NCBI RefSeq assembly: GCF_016758175.1
Contig: NZ_QYAB01000001.1
Location: 423,249 to 487,248, forward strand
Length of the DNA: 64,000 bases
Source: Leucobacter zeae
GTDB lineage: Bacteria; Actinomycetota; Actinomycetes; Actinomycetales; Microbacteriaceae
Direction: 5' to 3'
Shown here: one piece after another, positions 43,136 to 52,160 of the stretch
Numbering within the stretch: position 1 is the stretch's first letter
Layout: each line of letters begins with the position of its first letter
Made by a program: the position numbers and the translations under genes
The notes under the pieces: model-generated
Databases searched by the model: none
What the model saw: only the letters and a program-made list of their open reading frames with translations
Told to the model about the DNA's origin: nothing

Positions 43136-44536
43136 CTACTTGAACGGGGTCGCTTCGCCCATGGCGTCGATGTGCTCGGTCGCCGGGCCCTCCGAGAGAT
43201 CCAGCTTCGGCACCGGACGACGGAAGAAGCCGGTCTTGAGCGCGAGGATGAGGAATCCGACGGCGAACCAGATCCCGCCGACGACCCAGGTGCCGGGCTG
43301 CAGCGAGGTCCAGAGCCACACCGAGAGCGCGAAGCCGATGAGGGGGAGCAGCCCGTGCAGGATCACGTTGGCGGGCGAGAGGTCGGCGCGCTCGCCCTTC
43401 GGGAACAGATAGACGCGGATCACGGCGAGGTTGACGACCGAGAACGCGGCGAGTGCTCCGAAGCTGATCATGAACGCGGCCTGCTCGAGGGTGAGGAAGA
43501 GGCAGGCGAGCGCGAAGGTCGAGACGACCGCGGCGGCGACGACGGGAGTGCCGTAGCGCGACCACAGGAACCCGAGCGGCTTCGGCAGCGTGCCGTCGCG
43601 GCCCATCGAGTAGAGGATGCGAGCCACGGAGACCTGGCCCGCGAGGCCGGATCCGAAGCAGCCGGCGACGCTGACGATCACGAAGAGCACGGCGAGCCAG
43701 GATCCGGCCACGTGCTCGGAGAGCACGACCGCGGCGGCGTCGATGAGCTCGCGGGGGATCTCCTGCCAGTTCTCGGGCTGGTAGGCGAGCGCGCCGACCC
43801 ACGAGACGAAGATGAAGATCGCGCCGCCGATGAGCGTGGTGAGCATGATCGCGCGGGGGATGTCGCGGCGCGGGTGCTTCGCCTCCTCCGAGAGCGTGGA
43901 GACCGCGTCGAAGCCGAGGAAGGAGAGCGCGAGGACCGCGGCGCCGCCGAAGAGCGGGCTGAACCCGGCCTGACCGGGGATGAAGGGATCGAGGAGCCCC
44001 GGGGCATTCGGATCGCCGATCGCCGCCTTGAGCGCGAGCACCGCGAACACGACGAGCGAGGCCATGGAGACCGCGATGATGGCGACGTTGAGCTTGCTCA
44101 CCAGGTTGATGCCGAGCACGTTGAAGACGAACACGGCGAGCAGCGCGGCGAGCGAGAAGACCTGCGCGGGGACGCCGGGGAACTGCGTCGACATGTAGAG
44201 CCCGAGGATCATGAAGTTGATCATGGGGATGAACAGGTAGTCGAGCAGCAGCACCCAGCCGGTGAGGAATCCGGCGCCGCCTCCGAACGCCTGCTGGGCG
44301 TACGTGTACGCGGACCCCGCGACGGGGTACTGCTTCACCATCGATGCGTAGCTGTAGGCGGTGAAGAGCATCACGAGCAGCGCGATGACGTACGACGCGG
44401 GCAGACGCCCCTCGGTCATCTGATTGACGATCCCGTATGTCGTGAAGACCGTGCCGAGGGCCATGTAGGCGAGGCCGAAGAGGATCAGGCCGACGAGGCC
44501 GAGCTCTCGCCTCAGGTGCTGCCGGGTATCGCTCAC
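43136..44536 (-). CDS. APC-family amino acid/polyamine permease (paralogue 2)
   Basis: A 466-aa, 12-helix APC transporter from GTG 44536, preceded by AAGGAGATC. It shows LILFGLAYMALGTVFTTYGI, LLLDYLFIPMINFMILGLYM and SFLGFDAVSTLSEEAKHPRR, and aligns with paralogue 1 along the whole chain. It is divergent from a TetR gene with a 23-bp palindrome between the two starts. The amidohydrolase follows immediately. An import-and-hydrolyse unit for an amide, polyamine or amino-acid derivative is inferred. Confidence 0.92.
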   Translation of the reverse strand: MSDTRQHLRRELGLVGLILFGLAYMALGTVFTTYGIVNQMTEGRLPASYVIALLVMLFTAYSYASMVKQYPVAGSAYTYAQQAFGGGAGFLTGWVLLLDYLFIPMINFMILGLYMSTQFPGVPAQVFSLAALLAVFVFNVLGINLVSKLNVAIIAVSMASLVVFAVLALKAAIGDPNAPGLLDPFIPGQAGFSPLFGGAAVLALSFLGFDAVSTLSEEAKHPRRDIPRAIMLTTLIGGAIFIFVSWVGALAYQPENWQEIPRELIDAAAVVLSEHVAGSWLAVLFVIVSVAGCFGSGLAGQVSVARILYSMGRDGTLPKPLGFLWSRYGTPVVAAAVVSTFALACLFLTLEQAAFMISFGALAAFSVVNLAVIRVYLFPKGERADLSPANVILHGLLPLIGFALSVWLWTSLQPGTWVVGGIWFAVGFLILALKTGFFRRPVPKLDLSEGPATEHIDAMGEATPFK

Positions 44537-44572
44537 GGGGGATCTCCTTCGATGCGGTGATGGGATACGGTC

Positions 44573-44595
44573 GTAAATGAACACGGTTCTTTTAC
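44573..44595. promoter_or_regulatory. probable TetR operator
   Basis: Palindrome GTAAATGAAC-ACG-GTTCTTTTAC (one mismatch per arm), an AT-rich island in GC-rich DNA. It lies 37 bp upstream of the permease start and 110 bp upstream of the divergent TetR gene. Confidence 0.7.
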
Positions 44596-44705
44596 TGCGC
44601 CGAGACGAGGATAGTACGGATCGCGGCGTCGCGCGAGCGCCGCCGGGCGAGCGGGTCCGCCCGATCGGGGTCGGGGGCGGCGGGCTGCCATCATGGAGGA
44701 AACCG

Positions 44706-45428
44706 ATGCGTGAGGAGCGCCGAGTGCCGAAGGATCCGGAGTCGAGGCCGACGGCCGCGCGCGCTCGCCGCAGGGTGGGCCGCCCCACGAGCCGGGTGCT
44801 CTCGCGCCGGCTGATCACCGAGACCGGACTGCGACTGCTCGACGAGCGCGGGGCCGAGGGCGCAGGGATGCGGGCGATCGCCAAGGAACTCGGCGTGCAG
44901 CCGTCGGCGCTCTACAACCACGTCGGCGGTCACGCCGAGCTGCTCGCAGGCGTGCGCGAACTGCTCGGCGAGCGGATCCCGGTCGACATGTTCGCCGAGC
45001 TGCCCTGGGACGCGGCGCTCGCGGACTGGGCGAGGCGCTACCGCAGCGCCTTCGCCGCGCATCCGGCGACGATCGCGCTGCTCGCCGTGCTCCCGCTGGC
45101 CGAGGACTCGGCGCTGACGGGCATGTACGACACCGTCGCCGGGGCGCTCGTGCGCGCCGGGTGCCCCGAGGACCGCGCCGTCTCGGTCATCGTCGCGCTC
45201 GAATCGTTCATCCTCGGATCGGCGCTCGACCTCATCGCGGCCGACGACATGCTCGACCCCGGCCCCCGCGCCGACGTGCCCGCGTTCTCGGCCGCCTACC
45301 GCGCCCGAGCCGAGCGGCTCGCCGAGACGGGGCGGCGCTCGGTCGACGATGCGTTCGAGGTCGGTCTGCGAGCCATGATCGCGGGCTTCGGGGCCGGCTT
45401 CGCGCCGGATGCGGGGCGCAGCGCCTAG
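44706..45428 (+). CDS. TetR/AcrR-family regulator
   Basis: A 240-aa repressor. The N-terminal helix-turn-helix lies in LITETGLRLLDERGAEGAGM and AIAKELGVQPSALYNHVGGH (recognition helix SALYNHV). The C-terminal domain is of the TetR_C group (LPWDAALADWARRYRSAF). The start is ATG 44706 with gaggaaa upstream; earlier in-frame ATGs precede it. It is divergent from the permease-amidohydrolase pair and presumably controls it through the 44573-44595 palindrome. The gene is convergent with purU (4-nt overlap of ends). Confidence 0.9.
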   Translation: MREERRVPKDPESRPTAARARRRVGRPTSRVLSRRLITETGLRLLDERGAEGAGMRAIAKELGVQPSALYNHVGGHAELLAGVRELLGERIPVDMFAELPWDAALADWARRYRSAFAAHPATIALLAVLPLAEDSALTGMYDTVAGALVRAGCPEDRAVSVIVALESFILGSALDLIAADDMLDPGPRADVPAFSAAYRARAERLAETGRRSVDDAFEVGLRAMIAGFGAGFAPDAGRSA

Positions 45429-46306
45429 AAGATGATCGTGCGGGCGCCGTCCGCGAGCACGCGGTTCTCGGCGAAGGACCGCACGGCCTGGCGCAGCACG
45501 CGGGCCTCGACGTCCTGTCCGAGCTGCGTGAGCTCGCGCACCGAAGAACCGTGGTCGACCCGCATCACGTCCTGCTCGATGATCGGACCCTCGTCGAGAT
45601 CGGTGGTGACGAAGTGCGCCGTCGCGCCGATCAGCTTGACGCCGCGCTCGTGCGCCTGCTTGTAGGGGTTCGCGCCCTTGAAGCCGGGCAGGAACGAGTG
45701 GTGGATGTTGATCGCGCGACCCTCGAGCGCCTCGCACAGCCCTGGCGACAGGATCTGCATGTAGCGCGCGAGCACGACGAGCTCGATGTCGAGCTCGTCG
45801 ACGGCCGCGATCACGCGCGCCTCGAACGCCGCCTTGTCGTCGGCGCCGGCGATCGGGCGGTGCTCGAACGGGACGCCGTAGAACTCGGCGATATCGCGCA
45901 CGGTCTCGTGGTTCGAGAGGATCAGCGGCACCTCGACGGGCAGCTGCCCGTTGCGGCGACGGTAGAGCAGGTCGTTCACGCAGTGGGTCGCCGTCGACGC
46001 CAGCAGCAGGGTGCGCACCGGGCGGCCGACGACGTCGAGGCGCCAGGTCATGCGGTAGCGCTCGGTGACCGCCGCGAGGGCGCCAGCGAAACGGGCCTCG
46101 AAGGTCTCGGGGCGCGCGATCGGGCTCACCTGCAGGCGCATGAAGAATCGGCCGGTATCGGCGCTCGCGAACTGCTGGCTCTCCTCGATGTTGCCGCCGG
46201 CCTCGACCACGGCCCCGCTGATGGCGTGGACGATGCCGGGGCCGTCGATGCAGGAGAGCGTCAGCACCCACTGGGTGCCGGGGGAGTCGTTCGCGATCGT
46301 GTTCAC
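45425..46306 (-). CDS. purU: formyltetrahydrofolate deformylase
   Basis: A 293-aa enzyme that hydrolyses 10-formyl-THF to formate and THF. An N-terminal ACT domain ([20 protein letters not shown]) precedes the formyltransferase-like domain, with [15 protein letters not shown], the catalytic [19 protein letters not shown] (Asn, His) and [17 protein letters not shown] (Asp). The start is GTG 46306. It is divergent from glyA-folD, whose leader carries a ZTP riboswitch, so the locus balances THF one-carbon forms. Confidence 0.95.
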   Translation of the reverse strand: MNTIANDSPGTQWVLTLSCIDGPGIVHAISGAVVEAGGNIEESQQFASADTGRFFMRLQVSPIARPETFEARFAGALAAVTERYRMTWRLDVVGRPVRTLLLASTATHCVNDLLYRRRNGQLPVEVPLILSNHETVRDIAEFYGVPFEHRPIAGADDKAAFEARVIAAVDELDIELVVLARYMQILSPGLCEALEGRAINIHHSFLPGFKGANPYKQAHERGVKLIGATAHFVTTDLDEGPIIEQDVMRVDHGSSVRELTQLGQDVEARVLRQAVRSFAENRVLADGARTIIF

Positions 46307-46367
46307 GGGGTACAAGGGTAGTGGATCCCGTCGGTGACGGCCCGCCCCGCGATCGGCGCGCACCGGC

Positions 46368-46373
46368 TATCAT
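46368..46373 (+). promoter_or_regulatory. -10 element for glyA leader transcript
   Basis: TATCAT about 6-8 nt before the 5' edge of the riboswitch. A clear -35 is not seen. Its position fits a transcript that starts just before the aptamer. Confidence 0.45.
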
Positions 46374-46378
46374 GGTGA

Positions 46379-46456
46379 GCGTCGTGACTGGCGTACAGAT
46401 GGTCACCATCGGGGAACGACGACTCTTCACTGGAATGGCCGCTCGCCTGGGCCGAG
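46379..46456 (+). promoter_or_regulatory. ZTP (pfl) riboswitch upstream of glyA
   Basis: The leader contains the two conserved blocks of the pfl motif: GTCGTGACTGGCG (46381-46393), followed by a variable stem and CGGGGAACGACG (46410-46421), and CCGCTCGCCTGGGC (46439-46452), which carries the pseudoknot-forming CGCCTGGGC. This RNA binds ZTP/ZMP and turns on folate and one-carbon genes when 10-formyl-THF is low. glyA-folD is a classic target. The 67 nt after it carry the expression platform and the GAGGAG ribosome site. Confidence 0.88.
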
Positions 46457-46518
46457 AAGTTCCGAAACCGACTTCCGCGCGCGGAAATCCGCGGGAGCTG
46501 AGCAGCACGAGGAGCACC

Positions 46519-47802
46519 ATGTCCACCCAGTCGTCCTTCTTCAACGAGCCGCTCGAGGTCGTCGACCCCGAGATCGCCGAGGTCCTCGCGAACGAGCTCG
46601 GCCGCCAGCGCGGCACCCTCGAGATGATCGCGAGCGAGAACTTCGTGCCCCGCGCGGTGCTCGAGTCCCAGGGCTCCGTGCTCACCAACAAGTACGCCGA
46701 GGGCTACCCCGGGCGCCGCTACTACGGCGGCTGCGAGTACGTCGACGTCGCCGAGGAGCTCGCCCGCGAGCGCGCCAAGAGCCTGTTCGGCGCGAAGTAC
46801 GCGAACGTGCAGCCCCACTCGGGCGCCTCGGCGAACGCGGCCGTGCTCTCGGCGATCGCCGAGCCGGGCGACACGATCCTCGGCCTCGAGCTCGCCCACG
46901 GCGGCCACCTCACCCACGGCATGAAGCTGAACTTCTCGGGCAAGCTCTACAACGTCGTGCACTACGGCGTCGACCCCGAGACCATGCTCATCGACATGGA
47001 CGTCGTGCGCGCGCAGGCGCTCGAGCACCGGCCCAAGGTCATCATCGCGGGCTGGTCGGCCTACCCCCGGACGCTCGACTTCGCCGCGTTCCGCGCCATC
47101 GCCGACGAGGTCGGGGCGACGCTCTGGGTCGATATGGCGCACTTCGCCGGCCTCGTGGCGGCCGGCCTGTACCCGAGCCCGGTCCCGCACGCGCACGTGG
47201 TGTCCTCGACCGTGCACAAGACCATCGGCGGCCCCCGCTCCGGCTTCATCCTCACGAACGATCTCGAGCTCTTCAAGAAGCTCAACTCGAACGTGTTCCC
47301 CGGCCAGCAGGGCGGCCCGCTCATGCACGTGATCGCCGCGAAGGCGACCGCGTTCAAGCTCGCGGCGACCGACGAGTTCAAGGACCGCCAGACCCGCACG
47401 CTCTCGGGCGCGAAGCTCGTCGCCGGTGCGCTCACGAGCGAGTCGGCGAAGGCCGCCGGCGTCGACGTGCTGACCGGCGGAACCGACGTGCACCTCGTGC
47501 TCGCCGACCTCCGCGATTCCGAGCTCGACGGTCATCAGGCCGAGGACGCGCTCCATGCCGTCGGCATCACCGTGAACCGCAACGCGGTGCCGTTCGATCC
47601 GCGCCCGCCGATGGTCACGAGCGGCCTGCGCATCGGTACCCCGGCGCTCGCCACCCGCGGGTTCGGCGACGCCGAGTTCGCCGAGGTGGCGGACATCATC
47701 GCCGCGACGCTCACCCGTGCGGGCGAGGTCGAGGCGCTCCGCGCCCGCGTGACCGCGCTCGCCGAGGCGTTCCCGCTCTACCCCGGCCTCGAGACCTGGT
47801 GA
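46519..47802 (+). CDS. glyA: serine hydroxymethyltransferase
   Basis: A 427-aa PLP enzyme interconverting serine + THF and glycine + 5,10-methylene-THF. Motifs: [54 protein letters not shown], and the PLP lysine in [19 protein letters not shown]. The start ATG 46519 has gaggag upstream. The 200-bp leader carries the ZTP riboswitch. folD overlaps its end. Confidence 0.97.
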   Translation: MSTQSSFFNEPLEVVDPEIAEVLANELGRQRGTLEMIASENFVPRAVLESQGSVLTNKYAEGYPGRRYYGGCEYVDVAEELARERAKSLFGAKYANVQPHSGASANAAVLSAIAEPGDTILGLELAHGGHLTHGMKLNFSGKLYNVVHYGVDPETMLIDMDVVRAQALEHRPKVIIAGWSAYPRTLDFAAFRAIADEVGATLWVDMAHFAGLVAAGLYPSPVPHAHVVSSTVHKTIGGPRSGFILTNDLELFKKLNSNVFPGQQGGPLMHVIAAKATAFKLAATDEFKDRQTRTLSGAKLVAGALTSESAKAAGVDVLTGGTDVHLVLADLRDSELDGHQAEDALHAVGITVNRNAVPFDPRPPMVTSGLRIGTPALATRGFGDAEFAEVADIIAATLTRAGEVEALRARVTALAEAFPLYPGLETW

Positions 47803-47807
47803 GCCGG

Positions 47808-48686
47808 ATGACCGCGCAGAAGCTCGACGGCCGCGCAGCCGCGGCCGAGATCCGGCAGGAACTGACCGAGCGCGTCGCCGCGCTGCGCGAGCGGGGCGTC
47901 GTGCCCGGCATCGCGACCGTGCTCGTGGGCGCCGATCCCGCGTCGCAGCTGTACGTCGGCATGAAGCACCGCCAGTCGCAGGCCATCGGCATGAACTCGA
48001 TGCAGCGCGAGCTCCCGGCCGACGCCACCCAGGCCGAGGTCGAGGCGCTGATCGACGAGCTGAACGCCGACCCCGCCTGCCACGGGTACATCGTGCAGCT
48101 GCCGCTGCCGAAGCACCTCGACACCGATCGGGTGCTCGAGCGGATCGATCCGGTCAAGGACGCCGATGGGCTGCACCCCACGAACCTGGGGCGCCTCGTG
48201 CTCAATGTCAACGGCCCGATCGATACGCCGCTGCCGTGCACGCCGCGCGGGGTGATCGAGCTGCTGCTCCGCAACGACTACGACCTGCGCGGCAAGCACG
48301 TCGTGGTCGTCGGCCGCGGGGTGACGATCGGCCGCTCGATGGGGCTGCTGCTCACGCGCCGCGAGATCAACGCGACCGTGACGCTCACCCACACCGGGAC
48401 CGTCGACATGTCCTCCTATCTGCGTCAGGCCGACGTGATCGTCGCGGCCGCGGGTGTGAAGCACATGATCCGCCCCGAGGACGTGAAGCCGGGCGCCGCG
48501 GTGCTCGACGTGGGCGTGAGCCGCGAGGCGGGCGTCGACGGCGGCAAGGACCGCGTGTACGGCGATGTCGATCCGGCCGTCGCCGAGGTCGCGGGCTGGA
48601 TCTCGCCGAACCCCGGCGGCGTCGGCCCCATGACCGTGGCGCTGCTCATGACGAACGTCGTCGAGATGGCCGAGCGCGCGGCCTGA
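47808..48686 (+). CDS. folD: bifunctional methylene-THF dehydrogenase/methenyl-THF cyclohydrolase
   Basis: A 292-aa protein converting 5,10-methylene-THF to 10-formyl-THF with NADP. Seen: [20 protein letters not shown] (catalytic Tyr and Lys), [56 protein letters not shown] (dinucleotide fold) and [18 protein letters not shown] use ATG 47808 ([10 protein letters not shown]); GTG 47799, overlapping the glyA stop, is also possible. It is in the riboswitch-controlled operon with glyA. Confidence 0.96.
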   Translation: MTAQKLDGRAAAAEIRQELTERVAALRERGVVPGIATVLVGADPASQLYVGMKHRQSQAIGMNSMQRELPADATQAEVEALIDELNADPACHGYIVQLPLPKHLDTDRVLERIDPVKDADGLHPTNLGRLVLNVNGPIDTPLPCTPRGVIELLLRNDYDLRGKHVVVVGRGVTIGRSMGLLLTRREINATVTLTHTGTVDMSSYLRQADVIVAAAGVKHMIRPEDVKPGAAVLDVGVSREAGVDGGKDRVYGDVDPAVAEVAGWISPNPGGVGPMTVALLMTNVVEMAERAA

Positions 48687-48691
48687 TCCCG

Positions 48692-48725
48692 AGCGGCCCG
48701 GCCCGGGATGGAGCCGGGCCGGGGT
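48692..48725 (+). terminator. terminator after folD
   Basis: GGCCCGGC and GCCGGGCC pair around gggatgga-type spacing about 10 nt after the folD stop. A second small hairpin (ccggcaccggaccggtgcgg) follows. Confidence 0.5.
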
Positions 48726-48770
48726 CCTGTCCCGGCACCGGACCGGTGCGGGATCGCGTAGACCGTCGAA

Positions 48771-48839
48771 CGATATGGAATCTACCGGTCGTATGCCCGA
48801 TCCCTCGTCGCGCGCCATACGATCGGCAGATCCCATACG
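48771..48839. repeat. inverted repeat with CGTATG/CATACG half-sites (family 3, copy 1)
   Basis: Left arm CGATATGGAATCTACCGG-TCGTATG (48771-48795); right arm CATACGATCGGCAGATCCCA-TACG (48816-48839). They are reverse complements except for three positions, separated by 20 bp. Each arm itself holds two CGTATG-like words 18-19 bp apart. It lies upstream of the 48867 gene. Confidence 0.75.
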
Positions 48840-48866
48840 ACCTGATGCGCGGCTACGCTGGGCTGA

Positions 48867-50081
48867 ATGAGTGTCAGTGAATCCGGCCCCGGATCCCCCG
48901 GGGAGCCGGCCCGAAGCGGTCCGGAGCGCCCTGCGCTCGACACCCGCGCCTTCGCGGACCCGGTCGATCGCGAGGCGCTGCGCCGCTACCGGACGGAGCG
49001 CGCGGCCCGGAGATCCGCCGCGGGAAACGGGGCGCTCACGGCGGTGATGCGGGTGATCGGCTCTTCGGTCGTCATCGTGCTGATCGTCGGGGGCGGATCG
49101 CTGATCGTGCGGGTCGTCGGAGCCTTCCTCCGGGCCGCGGGCGCCGGCGCCATCACTGTGGCGGTGGTGCCTTTCGTGCTGCTGGGCGCGCTGCTGGTGC
49201 TGATCGCCTGGGTGCTCTTCGCGCGCTGGCGCCGCGAGCTCGTCGCCGAGTACCGGCTCGATGCCTTCGCCCGGGCGAACGGACTCGCGTTCGGTGCGGG
49301 CGAAGAGGCTCCGCAGCGCCCCGGGCTGATCTTCTCGGAGGGCAAGGACCGCACCCTGGATCGGGTGCTCCGCGCGGCATCGCCGCGCTTCCTCGAGCTG
49401 GCGAACTACCGCTACACCACGGGATCGGGGAAGAATCGCACGACGCACTACTGGGGATACGCCGCGATCCGGATCGGCACCCCGCTCCCGCACATCGTGC
49501 TCGACGCGGTGGGCAACGACGGCCTGTTCGGGGGGTCCAATCTCCCCGCGGCATTCGGCAGGGACCAGCGGCTGCGGCTCGAGGGCGACTTCGATCGCCA
49601 CTTCGCGCTCTACTGCCCGGCGGGGTACGAGCGCGACGCGCTCTACCTGTTCACGCCCGACATCATGGCGCGGTTCATCGACCATGCCGGCCGCTACGAC
49701 GTCGAGATCGTCGACGACTGGCTCTTCCTCTACGCGCAGCGGAGGAAGCTCGTGGTGGCCGACCCGGCGGCGCTCGCGGCGCACCTGGCGGTCGTGGATG
49801 CGGTGGCCGAGAAGCTCGGACAGTGGGAGCGCTGGCGCGACGAGCGGCTGGAGCCGCCCTCGAACGGAGGCGTCGGTTCCGAGGCGACCGGGGTCGTCGC
49901 GGCGGATGCGCCCGGGACCGCGCCGGGGACGCATGCCGCTGCGGCGGCTCCCGCCGCGTTCGCCGATCGGCCGGTCGGCGTCGCCGCCCCGGGGCTCCGC
50001 CTCAGGCGGCGGTTCCCGTGGGGCGGCTTCATCGTCTTCGTGGCAGCCGCAGGCTTCATGATCTGGACCTGGATGCGCTGA
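48867..50081 (+). CDS. conserved membrane protein, unknown function
   Basis: A 404-aa protein. After a charged N-terminus (RRYRTERAARRSAAGNG), two membrane helices follow (VVIVLIVGGGSLIVRVVGAF and TVAVVPFVLLGALLVLIAWV). Then comes a cytosolic domain of about 230 residues (NGLAFGAGEEAPQRPGLIFS, YTTGSGKNRTTHYWGYAAIR, DWLFLYAQRRKLVVADPAAL), an Ala-rich linker, and a last helix at the C-terminus (FIVFVAAAGFMIWTWMR). The middle resembles proteins annotated only as conserved hypothetical or DUF3137-like, and I cannot assign a function. It stands alone, flanked by two different extragenic repeat elements. Confidence 0.82.
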   Translation: MSVSESGPGSPGEPARSGPERPALDTRAFADPVDREALRRYRTERAARRSAAGNGALTAVMRVIGSSVVIVLIVGGGSLIVRVVGAFLRAAGAGAITVAVVPFVLLGALLVLIAWVLFARWRRELVAEYRLDAFARANGLAFGAGEEAPQRPGLIFSEGKDRTLDRVLRAASPRFLELANYRYTTGSGKNRTTHYWGYAAIRIGTPLPHIVLDAVGNDGLFGGSNLPAAFGRDQRLRLEGDFDRHFALYCPAGYERDALYLFTPDIMARFIDHAGRYDVEIVDDWLFLYAQRRKLVVADPAALAAHLAVVDAVAEKLGQWERWRDERLEPPSNGGVGSEATGVVAADAPGTAPGTHAAAAAPAAFADRPVGVAAPGLRLRRRFPWGGFIVFVAAAGFMIWTWMR

Positions 50082-50111
50082 ACCGCCGTCGTAGCCGCGG
50101 CAACCGACTCG

Positions 50112-50159
50112 GAACTCGACGCGTCACTCGGTGCGTCACTCGGTGCGTCACTCGGGCCG
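50112..50159. repeat. 12-bp tandem array next to hairpin (family 4, copy 1)
   Basis: Four 12-mers in register: gaactcgacgcg, tcactcggtgcg twice, tcactcgggccg. The hairpin that follows starts with gaactcgattcg in the same register. Confidence 0.8.
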
Positions 50160-50210
50160 GAACTCGATTCGGCCCTGTTCGTCGGTCTGAAGGGGGCCGA
50201 ATCGAGTTCC
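50159..50210. repeat. 52-bp hairpin element (family 4, copy 1)
   Basis: GGAACTCGATTCGGCCC (50159-50175) pairs with GGGCCGAATCGAGTTCC (50194-50210). It is the same 52-bp element as at 53225-53276, with three internal differences; both are followed by GCGTGAGGG. Confidence 0.88.
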
Positions 50211-50361
50211 GCGTGAGGGATCCGGTGCGGGCGGGCGCGGAGTGCGCCCGTGCGAGGGCGTGCTGGAATCGGGGCGCGTGCGCACCCCCGTGCTCCTCGA
50301 GGGCCGTGCTGGGGTGTTCGCCGTGCGCGCACTGCTTCCCAGAGAGCGGTGCCGCGTGCTA

Positions 50362-50380
50362 ATGTAAGCATTGCTTACAT
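50362..50380. promoter_or_regulatory. TetR operator (autoregulatory)
   Basis: Perfect palindrome ATGTAAGCA-T-TGCTTACAT, 14 bp before the ATG of the TetR gene and overlapping a TAATGT -10-like box (50360-50365). Confidence 0.75.
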
Positions 50381-50394
50381 TGACGGGAGGCGCG

Positions 50395-51144
50395 ATGGGC
50401 GAGACCAGGAGCGGATACCACCACGGGGACCTGCGCGAGGCGCTGATCCTCGCCGCGCTCGAGATGCTCGAGGCCGGCGAATCGTTCTCGCTGCGTGCGG
50501 TCGCCCGGAGCGCAGGGGTCTCGACGGCCGCGCCCTACCGGCACTTCGCGGATCGCGACGAGCTCGAGTCGGCGCTCGCGGTGCACGGCCTGCGCGAGCT
50601 GCGTCGCGAGGTTTCGGGCGCCGTCGGGGCGGGAACGGCGTGGGCGGTGTCGGACCCGGCCGGAGGCGGGCCGACCGGGATCCGCGCGGGATCCGCGGAG
50701 CGCGGCGCGGGATCCGCGGCCGATATCCCCGGTCCGGACCTGACCGCCGTCGCGGTCGCCTACGTCCGCTTCGCGCTGCGGCGCCCGGAGCTGTTCCGTC
50801 TCATGTTCGGTCGCCCCTGCGACGATCGGGATGACGAGCGGGTGCGCGCCGCCGCTGCGCTGCACGAGTTCATCGAGGCGATCGTGCGCGAAGCCGTCCC
50901 GCACGCCGATCCCGCAGCACTCGCGACGGCGGGCTGGTCCATTGCGCACGGGCTCGCGATGCTCCACCTCGACGGCAAGCTCGAGAACACCGATCCCGAG
51001 ACGATCGACGCGCGCGTGCGCGCTGCCGTCTCCGCAGTGTTCCCCGCCACGGACGTCGCGCGGGGTGCGGAATCGAGCGCAGCGGCGCCCGTGCCGCCCG
51101 CGCCGGATGCAACCGCAGCGAATGCATCGGAGGTTCGGGCATGA
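50395..51144 (+). CDS. TetR/AcrR-family regulator (TetR_C WHG-type)
   Basis: A 249-aa repressor. It begins MGETRSGYHHGDLREALILA, typical of the WHG-domain TetR group. The helix-turn-helix lies at SLRAVARSAGVSTAAPYRHF. The C-terminal WHG domain has VAYVRFALRRPELFRLMF and GWSIAHGLAMLHLDG. A Gly/Ala-rich insertion (about 85-115) is unusual. The operator palindrome sits directly upstream, and the gene overlaps the DJ-1 gene by 4 nt, so it likely represses both. Confidence 0.9.
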   Translation: MGETRSGYHHGDLREALILAALEMLEAGESFSLRAVARSAGVSTAAPYRHFADRDELESALAVHGLRELRREVSGAVGAGTAWAVSDPAGGGPTGIRAGSAERGAGSAADIPGPDLTAVAVAYVRFALRRPELFRLMFGRPCDDRDDERVRAAAALHEFIEAIVREAVPHADPAALATAGWSIAHGLAMLHLDGKLENTDPETIDARVRAAVSAVFPATDVARGAESSAAAPVPPAPDATAANASEVRA

Positions 51145-51827
51145 GCAAGCGCATTCTGACCGTCGTCACGAACGTCGACCGCTACGAGGCCGACCCGTCG
51201 CACGCGACGGGGCTGTGGCTCTCGGAGCTGACCCATGCGGCTGATGTCTTCGCCGATCGAGGGTTCGACACGACGCTCGTGAGCCCCGCGGGCGGCAGGG
51301 TCCCGATCGAGCCGCGATCCCTGAAGTTCCCCTACTTCGACCGCTCGGCGCGTTCCTGGCGCGACGACCCTGCCCGCATGGCCCTGCTCGAACAGACCGT
51401 GTCGCCTGCCGAAGTCGACTCCGCCGACTACGACGCGATCTACTTCACGGGCGGCCACGCCGTCATGTTCGACTTCCCCGCGAACGCCGATCTGCAGCGG
51501 ATCACCCGCGAGATCTTCGAGCGCGGCGGGATCGTCGGCGCCGTCTGCCACGGCTACTGCGGCCTGCTGGATACCCGGCTCTCCGATGGCAGCTTCCTCG
51601 TGGAGGGGCGGAGGCTCACGGGCTTCTCCTGGCGCGAGGAGGTGCTCGCGCGAGTCGACGGACTCGTGCCGTACAACGTGGAGGAGCGGATGCGCGAGCG
51701 CGGCGCGCGGTACTCGAGGGCGCTCCTGCCCTTCGCCTCCTACACCGTGGCCGACGGGAACCTGATCACCGGCCAGAACCCCGGCTCGGCGCGCGCGACG
51801 GCTCGCCGGCTCGCCGAACTGCTGTGA
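51141..51827 (+). CDS. DJ-1/PfpI family protein (Hsp31-like)
   Basis: A 228-aa class I glutamine amidotransferase-like protein. The nucleophile elbow is GAVCHGYCGLLDTRL (Cys then His). YDAIYFTGGHAVMFDFP carries the conserved acidic/Gly region, and RILTVVTNVDRYEAD begins strand 1. It resembles the Hsp31/YajL-type chaperone, deglycase or glyoxalase group. It is co-transcribed with the TetR gene (ATGA overlap), suggesting an inducible stress response, perhaps to reactive carbonyls. Confidence 0.88.
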   Translation: MSKRILTVVTNVDRYEADPSHATGLWLSELTHAADVFADRGFDTTLVSPAGGRVPIEPRSLKFPYFDRSARSWRDDPARMALLEQTVSPAEVDSADYDAIYFTGGHAVMFDFPANADLQRITREIFERGGIVGAVCHGYCGLLDTRLSDGSFLVEGRRLTGFSWREEVLARVDGLVPYNVEERMRERGARYSRALLPFASYTVADGNLITGQNPGSARATARRLAELL

Positions 51828-52160
51828 GGGCGGGTGGGCGGCGGCGGTCGCCGGGTGCCTCGCCGGAGCGCCTCGCCGGGTGCCTCGCCGGGACGCCGTG
51901 TGTCGCTGCAGCGCCCTGTTGCGCCGCCAGCCGTATGGGAACGGCGACCCGTATGGCGTTTCGGTGTCGACGCGGCATACGACTCGCGGATCGCATATCG
52001 TTCGCCGGTCGGATCCGTCCCGCCGCCTCAACGGGTTCGGCCCGATCCAGCTCGAACTGACCCGATCCGGCCCGAACTGACCCGATCATGCCCGACCGGC
52101 CTCCTTCGGCCCGCATCCGTCGCAGCCCCCTGAACCTCATTCCCATTGAAAGGATCCACC
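51828..52160. other. 333-bp gene-free region with repeats
   Basis: No gene. It contains a doubled gcctcgccgg-type word just after the DJ-1 gene, the family 3 inverted repeat (51932-52000), and two copies of a cgaactgacccgatc word near 52051-52086. Confidence 0.6.
51932..52000. repeat. inverted repeat with CGTATG/CATACG half-sites (family 3, copy 2)
   Basis: Left CGTATGGGAACGGCGACC-CGTATG (51932-51955), right CATACGACTCGCGGATCG-CATATCG (51976-52000), separated by 20 bp. It has the same half-site spacing and one CGATATG variant as copy 1 at 48771-48839, and the total length (69 bp) is identical. Confidence 0.72.
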
